The translations under genes were made by a program, and so were the position numbers. DNA of 64,000 nucleotides from Prosopocoilus inquinatus. Its lineage: Eukaryota; Arthropoda; Insecta; Coleoptera; Lucanidae. Below, in pieces: positions 27,701 through 39,700 of the stretch. How positions within the stretch are numbered: position 1 is the stretch's first letter; each line of letters starts with the position of its first letter. The notes below the pieces were generated by a model. That model saw nothing but the letters and a program-made list of their open reading frames with translations, did not search any database and had not been told where the DNA came from. The stretch is taken from the NCBI GenBank assembly GCA_036172665.1, contig CM069872.1, positions 51,818,101 through 51,882,100 of the forward strand, in the 5' to 3' direction.

Positions 27701-30700
27701 TGTGTCTAATGCGGCACCTGCGTTGTAAATTCAGCGATTTGTACTTATGCCAGGGCCACATCTGCGTCTAATGCGGCACCTAACGTCATCTTTGACCTTT
27801 CATTAGGCATAAGTGCAGCCATGGATTAAGGTATTTATTAATTTTATAACGGCATTATGAACGACACCGGGTGTTTTTAAAACCTCAAAAGAAAATCGCC
27901 CGGGAATTTTTTCTCACTGCGATTTGCTCACATCTGCGTCTAATACACCGGGTGTTTTTAAAACCTCAAAAGAAAATCGCCCGGGAATTTTTTCTCACTG
28001 CGATTTGCTCTTATGCCAGGGCCACATCTGTGTCTAATGCGGCACCTGCGTTGTAAATTCAGCGATTTGTGCTTATGCCAGGGCCACATCTGCGTCTAAT
28101 GCGGTACCTAACGTCATCTTTGACCTTTCATTAAGCATAAGTGTAGCCATAGATTAAGGTATTTATTAATTTTATAACGGCATTATGAACGACACCGGGT
28201 GTTTTTAAAACCTCAAAAGAAAATCGCCCGGGAATTTTTTCTCACTGCGATTTGCTCACATCTGCGTCTAATACACCGGGTGTTTTTAAAACCTCAAAAG
28301 AAAATCGCCCGGGAATTTTTTCTCACTGCGATTTGCTCTTATGCCAGGGCCACATCTGTGTCTAATGCGGCACCTGCGTTGTAAATACAGCGATTTGTGC
28401 TTATGCCAGGGCCACATCTGCGTCTAATGCGGTACCTAACGTCATCTTTGACCTTTCATTAAGCATAAGTGCAGCCATAGATTAAGGTATTTATTAATTT
28501 TTTAACGGTATTATGAACGACACCGGGCGTTTTTAAAACCTCAAAAGAAAATCGCCCGGGAATTTTTTTCTCACTGCGATTTGCACTTATGCCAGGGCCA
28601 CATCTGTGTCTAATGCGGCACCTGCGTTGTAAATACAGCGATTTGTGTTTATGCCAGGGCCACATCTGCGTCTAATGCGGCACCTAACGTCATCTTTGAC
28701 CTTTCATTAGGCATAAGTGTAGCCATGGATTAAGGTATTTATTAATTTTATAAGGGTATTATGAACGACACCAGGCGTTTTTGAAACCTCAAAAAAGAAT
28801 TTTTGCTCACCTTTAAACTTGAACTTGCAGATGTGGCCGCAGCATTATTAGACTATCGATTCGACAAAGAAAACGTTTAAGGTCAGTTTTTGTTGTACGA
28901 ACTCGCACGTTGCATGCGGTTTTGCAAAAGGTCAAGCTCATGTCTTATTGTAAGCAACCGCAGAACGTGAAGTAAAGTATTTCGCCCGGATTTGTGTTGT
29001 CACTGTTGGGGGATAAGAAAATAAATAAAAGGGCCGCCCCCCTCGTTCTTTGCGATTTGTAGATCCGGTGATAACGTGACCAGGCCATCGATTATGGAAA
29101 TCTCTGCAAAGGTCACCAACCCTAAGCGTTGCATTTTATCTTTCCATTCCGTATGCGTGGAGTGTACCTACTCTCGGATTGCACACAGGATGTGAATATT
29201 TAATCGGTACGGGGAATTGCACAATTGGCTTTACAATTTATATGCAGACCGTTTTCACATTAAAATACAAAAGCAAATTATTTCCTTTATTCGTAAATCA
29301 AAGAGTCAAAGAGACCCTTAGAATATGGATGTTAATAATAATTGTCTTTGAGAGTTTTGTACATTCAAAAGTTGTAGCTTTAAATGTTGTTTACATCTTG
29401 AACAGTCTGAATTAATCTAAGGATAAGTGAAAATTTAATAAGTAACAGTCTATTTTCAATTCGAATCCACAAAGTTTCATTCTTTTAATCACAGTTTGAC
29501 ATGTGATTGGTGTTTTTGTAAAGTCAACATTGTTTTTCAGGAAAACGGTTGCCCATACGACACTGTGTTGTATAATATTTTTTAATCGTATTAATCTAAG
29601 CTACCGCCCCGTGCGATTATAATACTCCAGTCCCTCACACCCTGTATAAAAAAATTTGGCTCCTTGTGCTAAGCCAAAACCAATAATTCGCGATTAATTC
29701 AAGGAAGTGACCAAGACCAAATAAAAACACGATTGTGATTAGTCATTATTGTGTTTGTTGTTAGCATTGTTGTAATGGCCAAGCAGAAAAAAAAAAAAAA
29801 ACGTAAGGTACTGTTATTCCACGTACTCGAAGCGGTGACCCAAGGAAGCAGCACCGTTACCATCATCAAGCCAGACGTACTACATACGTTCTTTTCGTGT
29901 TTGTTCAACATCTTGAGATTGAGAGCGCTAATCGCCGAATGATTATTATTTTCTGTGCGCGTGAGTCACAAAAAAAAGGACCATATTTGTCCGAGTAGTA
30001 CCAAACGAGTGCGAGGAATTCGTTCGAATTATTTTTATGACACGCGGCACTGCCAAGTTCCATTTCGACATGAAGGATGCTGGGCTTGAAAATAAAACGG
30101 AAATTATTATGCGCCGTTCTATTTTTATGCCGGCTCGTGATGGCATTATATAAAATAATTATTAAAGAATTCATTTACTTTTTTTTAACAATCTTTTTAT
30201 TGGCAAGTTGGGAGGGATAAATGGCATTTTAAATTGACTGACTCATGTATGTGCATGCATGATGATGAATGATGATATGAGTCTCCAATTTTTTTTTTTT
30301 TTTTTTTAAATAAACCCTTTTTGAATGACCAGAAATAACAGAAAAAAAATTAAAAAATTTGGACGATTTTGATAACACTTTTAGACCATGCGTGAGTTGC
30401 TCTAAAAATGCACCTAAATCCGTGCTTTGCTGATAAATAGACTGCGGAAGTTCAGGCATTTGTTTCACGTAGTTACTGTTCAAACAGTAAAGTTTAATAA
30501 TGCCTATTTTTGCCTATTTATGCATAAGTGCCTATACTTCAGATAAAATTGCCTATACTGTGCCTTTTTTCTAAAAATTCTCAGAATAAAGTTAAAATTT
30601 GCATAAAGTTGGTGTAAAAACGATTAAAGGTTGAATCCAGTCGGTTTTAACAAAAAAAATAAATAAAAGCAAGTGTCTCTTCTTTCATCCCCGACTTTTG

Positions 30701-33700
30701 TTTTTTTTTTTTAACTAGCAGTCGATCGCCTTTTGTTTTGTTTAAATTTTCTTTAACTGAATTGGAGTTCATTTTATTTGACACTTTAATTTCGTCAATT
30801 GATCGCCGATTTTGTTTTCTTTCTCTGTTATGCGATTTGACTTTATTTATTTATTTTTTAATGATTAACTAATTAAATTAATTGTTAATTTGCAATCAGT
30901 GATTCCATTTGATTTAATTCAATTTTTAATTTAATCAATTGACCAACTTTTGTTTCCTTTTCTCTCTTTGATTCGATTTCATTGGATCGCCGATTTTGTT
31001 TTCTTTCTCTGTTATGCGATTTGACTTTATTTATTTATTTTTTAATGATTAACTAATTAAATTAATTGTTAATTTGCAATCAGTGATTCCATTTGATTTA
31101 ATTCAATTTTTAATATACTCAAATGACCAACTTTTGATTCCTTTTCCCTCTTTGATTCGATTTCATTTGATCGCCGGTTTTGTTTTCTTTCTCTGTTATT
31201 CGATTTGACTTTATTTATTTATCTTTTTATGATTAACTAATTAAATTAATTGATAATTTGCAATCAGTGATTCCATTTGATTTAATTCAATTTTTAGTTA
31301 CTCAAATTACCAACTTTTGATTCCTTTTCCCTCTTTGATTCGATTTCATTTGATCGCCGATTTTGTTTTCTTTCTCTGTTATGCGATTTGACTTTATTTA
31401 TTTATTTTTTAATGATTAACTAATTAAATTAATTGTTAATTTGCAATCAGTGATTCCATTTGATTTAATTCAATTTTTAATATACTCAAATGACCAACTT
31501 TTGATTCCTTTTCCCTCTTTGATTCGATTTCATTTGATCGCCGGTTTTGTTTTCTTTCTCTGTTATTCGATTTGACTTTATTTATTTATCTTTTTATGAT
31601 TAACTAATTAAATTAATTGTTAATTTGCAATCAGTGATTCCATTTGATTTAATTCAATTTTTAATTTAATCAATTGACCAACTTTTGTTTCCTTTTCTCT
31701 CTTTGATTCGATTTCATTGGATCGCCGATTTTGTTTTCTTTCTCTGTTATGCGATTTGACTTTATTTATTTATTTTTTAATGATTAACTAATTAAATTAA
31801 TTGTTAATTTGCAATCAGTGATTCCATTTGATTTAATTCAATTTTTAATATACTCAAATGACCAACTTTTGATTCCTTTTCCCTCTTTGATTCGATTTCA
31901 TTTGATCGCCGGTTTTGTTTTCTTTCTCTGTTATTCGATTTGACTTTATTTATTTATTTTGTTTTATGATTAACTAATTAAATTAATTGTTAATTTGCAA
32001 TCTGTGATTCCACTTGATTTAATTCAATTTTTAATTTAATCAATTGACCAACTTTTGTTTCCTTTTCTCTCTTTGATTCGATTTCATTTGATCGCCGATT
32101 TTGTTTTCTTTCTCTATTATTCGATTTGACTTTATTTATTTATTTATTTTATAATTTAATCAATTGACCAACTTTTGTTTCCTTTTCTCTCTTTGATTCG
32201 ATTTCATTTGATCACCGATTTTGTTTTCTTTCTCTGTTATGCGATTTGACTTTATTTTTTATTTTTTTATGATCAACTAATTAAATTAATTGTTAATTTG
32301 CAATCAGTGATTCCATTTGATTTAATTCAATTTTTAATTTAATCAATTGACCAACCTTTGTTTTCGTTTCTCTCTTTGATTCGATTTCATTTGATTCGTT
32401 GATTTATCATCTTTTGTTCTCGTTTTCTCTTATGTTTAAAATCTACTTGACGCGATTTTATTTTATTTTTAACTAATCAGTCGATTCTCTTTTGTTTTAT
32501 TGTATTTTCTTTTACTAGATTGGAGTTCATTTTATTTTACTTTTAAGTAGATGGGAATTCATTTTATTTTACATTTTAATTCCTTCCTTCCGTTTTTTTC
32601 TCTGTCATACGATTTAACTTCATTTTAGTTATTTATTTTTTATTATTTTAACTCTCGGTCTTTTTTCTTTACTTAATATTTCGCAGACTAAATTTTTGAT
32701 TGCGTTCGTCATTTTTTTTTTCGACCTATCATTGGTTTCAGCGCAATATTTTATTTTCTTCCTCCCCACATCGACGAACGACTTTTGTTTTTCTTTTCGT
32801 TCGTTTCGACTGTATTTCATTTTTAATTTCTATTCTTCTATTTATTCTTCTTCTTGCTCTTCTTTTAGTCGAGTTAACACGTTAATAAGCTCCTTGATTT
32901 TTTTTAAGAACGGATTGGAGAAAATTCAAATAAAAAACCGTGAGTTCAAGTTTTTAAATCTTCGCTTACAATTACAAATTAATTATAGAAAATTGAAGCA
33001 AAAATACTTATACTTATCAATTGTGCAGTTCAAGATGTCAGTGTTTTTACAAAGTGTAAAGTTCAAAGACGCATTCCTTTTGAAAAACAAAATCACAGAT
33101 AACGCCGGTCTTTCTTAATTAAAACTGAATTAGAATTACACATAATTGCGATCCAAAAAAAAAAATAATAATAATGATTATAAGTTTTTAAGCTACAAGT
33201 GCATACCATACGTTTCATTTTTATGTGAAAACGCACGCGCGTTTTTAACTCCTTTCTACAAAACATGCAACGCAAATCTGCTTGAAAATGTTTTCTAGTT
33301 CATTATTTAGCCCTTACTTTCCTGCCAAATTTCGTATGAGTGATTTTAAAGTCGGACAGTGTCGCCAACCGTGGCGATTTATCACCAAATGATAAGCCGT
33401 TTGGCTTACTTCTTTCTACAATGGCGGCTGGCTATCAGAATGAGCGAATTAATTTTTATTTGGCTCTGATAGACTATTATAAAAATACGGGAAAATTAAA
33501 ATTGAGCAGAGAACTAGGGTGAGTTATGTTAACGTTGAGATTGGTTGAACTTCAATTTAATTATTGTTTTTAATTTTTAACAATTTTTATAACTTTTGCA
33601 ATTTTTAATTTTAATTTGTGTTAAACGGAGTTCGGTTCAGATCAATTTGGTTTAATTGAGCTTGACATTACTTGAACTTTATTTTAATTAATTTTTAATT

Positions 33701-36700
33701 TTTTAAAAGTCTTCACTTTTAATTTTTCTTGTAATTTTTAATATCTTACGTGTGTTAGATGAAGTTAGGTTGACGTCAGTCGGATTGGATTGATCTTGAG
33801 ATTTGTTGAGTTTAACATTAATCCACAAATTTTAACATTTTTTTTTTACTTTTAATTTTTTAAGTATTTAAACAAATGTTTGTGTAGAATGAAGAACAAT
33901 GTGATATAATAAGTTGGTTGAGTTCAGTTAGCCATGACATTTATTGAAGTATGTAAATGTTAATTCACGTATAATTTTTTTTTGCTTTTAATTTGTTTAA
34001 ATATTATTTTAAATTTTTAACTTGGGTTGAACGGAATTAGGTTAGAGTTCAGTTAGATTATTTAGATTTAATTTATTTTTTTATTTTTTCTTTGCTTGGG
34101 TTGAATAGAATCGAATTCAGGTGACCTTGACATTGTTCGCTTTAATAGTTTCTTTTAATGTTTTACATTTTTTACTTTTAATTTTTTGCATTTTAAATTT
34201 CTTGCCTCAATTGAACACAGTTAGGTGGAGCTCAGTTGAATTAGGTTGATTTTGAAATTTGTTCAGCTTGATTTTAACATCTTTTTACTTTTAATTTTTT
34301 TAATAATTCTTTTTTTTTTTCATTTTTAACTTGGGTGGAATGGAGTTAGATTGGGTTGAGTTGGATTGAGTGAACGTTGAACATTTTTTTTTAATTTTTC
34401 TTTCCTATTTTAATTTTTTATTTGTAGCTTTTTTGCTTGGGTTAAATATAGTTGGGTTCAGTTGTTCGATCGAGTTTGGTTGACCTTGAGATTGTTAGAA
34501 CTGTCCTGTTTGATTTTAACATCTTTTTGCTTTTAATTTTTTTTTAATAATTCCTTTTCTTCATTTTTAACTTGAGTGGAGTGGAGTTAGACTGGGTTCA
34601 GTTGGATTGAATGAACGTTGAATATTCTTTTTTTTTATTTTTTTTGCCTACTTTAATTTTTTAATTGGTTTTTATTTGTAGTTCTTTTTTGCTCGAGTTA
34701 AGTAAAGTTTAGTTCAGTTGTTGGATCGAGTTTGGTTGACCTTGAGGTTATTCGAGCTGTCCTTTTTCCTTTCTTTTTTTAACGAACACATTTCGGTGCC
34801 CCACTTGCATCGGCGCCCGCATGCCATGCTTAGCGCCTTCCGCCGGCCCTGACAACAAGAAGCTTATGTACAGTCGTGCGCACTTTAAGTACCACAACTT
34901 GACATTTCTGTGAGCCTTGTAGTACAAGGTCTTAAGGGTGAACTTTGCTTGGAAGAGGTCCAGTTTAGTTGCGCGTGACTGTACCTGTAGCTTATTTGAT
35001 TGTTTGCGATATAAATGTGGAATGCAGTGCAATTTGATCGTTATTGGTTAAAGTAAAAGTCTTCAATTGGTATAACATCAAACGGAGTTTCTCAAACTTC
35101 TCTTCTCTTCTCACAGTACTTCTTCCCTTATACCAAAAGTAACAAGTACAGTGGCCATGATAAAAAACGGGACATTTCTTACACAGCTTTCAGCCGCTTT
35201 TTAAATGTTTAGTTTTTTTTTTTGTGCTCGCGACTGAATACACTGAAGAAGGAGACGACAAAGTTTATGATCAACTTCACACACTCAGATACTATAGCCC
35301 CGTCTGAAATCACAAAATCTGTTTGGAAAACAAAACCTAAAGGAAGAAGGAGAAGACAGAGTCGATGATCAATTACTTTTATAATAAATCAAAATGTTTT
35401 TTGTGTGACCCGTGACCCTCTCTGGATTCACAAAGCATTTTTGAAACTAGTGACTAATAGCAAAAGGGGAAGACAAAGTTGATGATCACTTTTACTACGA
35501 ACTAAAATGTTTGTGGGTGACCCTCTCTTGAAAATAGAAAATCATGAAAGAAGGAGAAAACATGATCATCTTTAGACACTCAGGTAGCCCTCCTCCGCCC
35601 TCTAACATCCCTCTCAAGTCTTTTTAAAAACTGAAAATAAAGAAAAAAGAAAGAGGTCAAAGTCGATTATCATTAACAGCGTTACTTACCGAATCTTTTT
35701 CTTTTTTTTTCATTAAACGGTTACATCATTAGACAGTCATTCCCTTACTTAATCATCATTACAGGTTTTTTTCTGGCAAAATTATCTGAAATGACTTTTC
35801 AGAAAATTAACCAAATTTAACGATCGGCATTATCGCAATAATTTCTTTATTTATACGATAGTCTCTCAAGAACCTTTGTTAGGTAGGTCTCTTAAAACGT
35901 GATCAGCAATGTAATTAAACAACTCTTTTTTTTTATATCGTTGTTGATTTAGGCTCGTGTGACACGGTGACATATGCTCGATTTCTTCACCTCCTGATAA
36001 ATTTATCTGCCAAGTATTATCCTTGGAAAACTATTGTATCGGTAATAGTTTCCAAAGATACTGCTATCTGTCAGATAAATTTATCCGTAGGTGAAGAAAT
36101 CGAGCCCGAATCTCTTGATTTGATAAAACTGACAGGGAAATAATATTGAATCAACCAATAACCATTCACTGTGGTTATACCAACTTGTCTCCTTCACTTT
36201 GTAACAAAATTTAACACGTAAATTAACATTGTATCGGAGGGACCTGAAGAAACAAACAACAATAATTTATCTAAGTACATAATAAAAATGTTATACAGGG
36301 TGTTTGGAAATTGCTAGTACAAAAAACACTGTGGGTACCTGGAGGTCCTATAAATTCCAAGAAAACCATTTTTTTCCATAAAATAACACCATGTCCGTCA
36401 ATAATCCTCATTATTCGTGCAAGCAGCGGCATTCATTTCGATAATAATAATAATGTATCAACTTTTTACTATTTTGACAGCTTGTTACCTTAACTCAGTG
36501 GCGCACCAACAATTTTGCCCAAAAAATCTTTATTAGAATTCTTTTTTGCCGATGAGTTCAAGTCATACTCACCATCGCCAACTATAATTTTCTTTTGTAC
36601 CAGCAATTTCCCTTGTACATCCTGTATGTATTGATGGTATTTATTATCTAAACATTGGAAGAAAATGGTAACTATCATAAAAGCCTTTTTTTATGTCTCG

Positions 36701-39700
36701 ATCAAACATTTTGCATTGCCAGAGAAAAGAAATCTAATCTATCGCATATGGCAACATCCAAAACAAAGATACACTGAGGCCCACATAAGGCAGTTAGTTC
36801 GTGGAAGGCAGCAGATTAATGGAAACGACCAAAAGGATGGTGAATTTAATCCTCGACGAGTCGCCGAATGAATGAATACATCCTTGTTTTGGTTTTAATT
36901 GCCGCCACGTTTGCGTTGCTCGCGAAGAAATTCAAAATACAAACGCCGATTAGATTACAAATGGACGAGGATGATATATTTAAAGCAACCTTTGATCTTC
37001 GATAATGCGAAATGTAAATTTAGATGATAACAACGTTACTAATGGCCTCAAATCAAATCGTGTTTGTTGTTATTAAGATGAAAAGACAATAGTGATTATA
37101 AATGCATTAAGTTGTAAGAATATTATTTTACCGTCAGCGAAATCACTTCTTTAGAAGTGCTTATCGAATTTAGTTGAAATAAAAGTGAACCTTTCTGAAA
37201 ATTAATGCGAAGAAAGAAACACTAATAACAGGAAGACAGAAAAGTTCTGTCACTAACGGAATTTGAACCCGGGCCTATCGGTTTCGCGCCGAGCGTTCTA
37301 CCACTAAACCTAAACTAAAGACCAAGAGACACGGGTTCAAAACCGAATCTTTCTCTCTTCCTGTTAGTATTAATTTATTTAATTCAGCACTAATATTTCC
37401 TTTTCTTTATATTTGAGATGAACTTTTTTTTTACCATGATTGAAAGTTCTTTGTATCTCATGTTACAGTGCTAATAAAAAAAAAGTCTGGTTTGTATAAT
37501 AATTATTAATAATTTGGTGAGACGGGAAGTCAACCAATTAAAAAATAATAATACTCTGGAGGTATCCTTTTCTATTAGTTTAAAATTCGAGCAGCGAATA
37601 AAGGACCCAAAATTAAACTACCTGCTGCGTTTGTATTGTAAGTACAGCAACAGGCCCTTTGTTAGTCATCATAAACCAACCAACAAGGGATTAAAACTAC
37701 CTTCAACCCTCCGCGTCCGTATCCGGCATTTTAAATAACTTCTTTAAAAACATAGGCGTGCCAGCAGGTAGTAGTGCATTATGCATGTGTCATCGTCGTC
37801 GTCATCATCATGTTTAATTTAGTAAATTTGTAACAATAAAACCGACCTTTTTTTTAATAGTCCGTACCTGTTTACTTCAATGATCAATTAATTAATGCGC
37901 AGTAACATAACTTACTTGGTCTTATTAGGTATGTAAGTGCAACTTGTTTTTCGTAGAAGCATAAATTGCACAGTTGTTATTTATTAATGTTAACTAATGA
38001 AGGCGACCGGGAATGCATTCTAATGCAAAAGTAAAAATCCGGGGGCCTCACCGACATTCCGGTCACATCTTTTCTACGTGCCCGGATATTTGAGCGCACA
38101 ATTTCCTGCTGGCTGTTGATCAATTAATTAATTGTATCCGCAGAGCACGTAGATGTGCTCTTGATGGTAGAATCCTGAGGTTTGTTTTGCATAAATAAAC
38201 GAAAATTTTATTGCTTCAAATCAAATTATTTTATACTTCTGTGCATACACTGAACCCAAAGCTTCTACGCATGTAAGAACACACAGGCACAGTATTATTA
38301 ATTATTAAAACAGTTTACTGCATTTGCATATAATGCATAGATCCGATGCATTTCCGGTTGGATACGAATTAAGAATGGTGATTTCCTCCATACATTCTGT
38401 TATTTACCATACAATACGTAGTCTTAAATGTTAATGTTAAATTCGAAGGCGGCGCGAAAATTTTAAACTTTAACCGGACACTATTATAAATAGTATAAGC
38501 GCTCGACGTTTCACTATCGATTGTTAGCGCTCGTCAGGAATTGAAACAAGTAAATATTATCAAAATTAAAATTGAATTTGTAAGGGGAAAATAATAAAAA
38601 TAATAATAATAACAGAGGTGTATTAAATTTGTTTCTTTCTTCTTTCAGGGGTTTGGTGCCAACGGTAGCTCAATTATCTCCAGATCCACCCTTCGGTTCG
38701 ATCCGGTCCTTGGCAGTTAGCCGAGAAGTAGCCAGTTTCCCCCTGTCCAGAACGCCTACGCCACCTCCGACTGCCTTTGAGAGGTTTGTTTAATAGCACT
38801 TGATTTGTTTTCGCATCACTCGAAACTCGAACGCTGCTCGAAAATAGATCGCTTGTGATGCAAATCATGTCCTGTGAAGAGGCAAGACACACACACACAC
38901 ACACATACACACAGACACAGGCAGCATTGTTCGAATTCCGCAAGGTCTTTTTTTGCATTTGCATCATTTGCATTAAAAAAAAATAATGATCTGCTGTAAG
39001 TGATACCACCAGTGGCGGCCCCTCGATGTGGGCAAGGTGGGTAGCGTCCACCCTGTCCTTGTGAAGTTGCGCACGTTCCAATTCCTCGAAAAACAAATTT
39101 CTTCAGAAGATGCACCCACTTTCCCTTTTGCAAACATTATCGATTGGTCAATTGTTTTTTGGTGAAATGCGTTGGAAAGCTGAGAAAAATCTCTGTAAAT
39201 CCCACACTTAAATTGAATTCAAAAATTACGAGCGCGATGGCGAGGGTGGGAGAGACGTTCGGTTAATTGAACAAATAAAAAACCCTGCGAATTTTGAATG
39301 TAACTTAAGAACGCGTTCGTCGATTGTGATTTAGTAAAAAGCTTTGGAAAGCTGAGAAAAAGCTCTGTGAATCGCATGCTTAAATTTAAATCAAAAATTA
39401 CTAGCGCAATCGCGGGGAAAGGGAGAGACGTTCGGTTATTTGAACAAATAAAAAACCCGGCGAATTTTGATTGTAACTCAAGAACGCGTTCGTCGATTTT
39501 GTTTTGGTAAAAGGCTTCTGAAAGCTGAGAAAAAGCTCTGTGAATCCCATGCTTAAATTTGAATCAAAAATTACTAGCGCAATCGCGGGGAAATGGGGAG
39601 ACGTTCGGTTAATTGAACAAATAAAAAACCCGGCGAATTTTGAGTGTAACTCAAGAACGCGTTCGTCGATTGTGATTTAGTAAAAAGCTTTGGAAAGCTG

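Noticed and set aside
27871..28384. Two identical 61-codon ORFs
   Set aside because: Duplicate 328-bp satellite units, not paralogous genes.
32696..33118. 140-codon + strand ORF
   Set aside because: T-rich low-complexity edge of the 184-bp satellite field; Phe/Ser bias and no recognisable domain.
36665..36871. 68-codon ORF with YRIWQHPKQRYTEAHIRQL
   Set aside because: Sequence looks vaguely protein-like, but no start context, partner exon or known family could be seen.
37258..37320. Minus-strand tRNA gene
   Set aside because: A and B boxes are present but the acceptor stem does not pair and position 33 is not U.
38674..39133. Minus-strand ORFs of 140 and 105 codons
   Set aside because: They overlap the + strand Pro-rich exon and contain a (CV)n run from a CA microsatellite.
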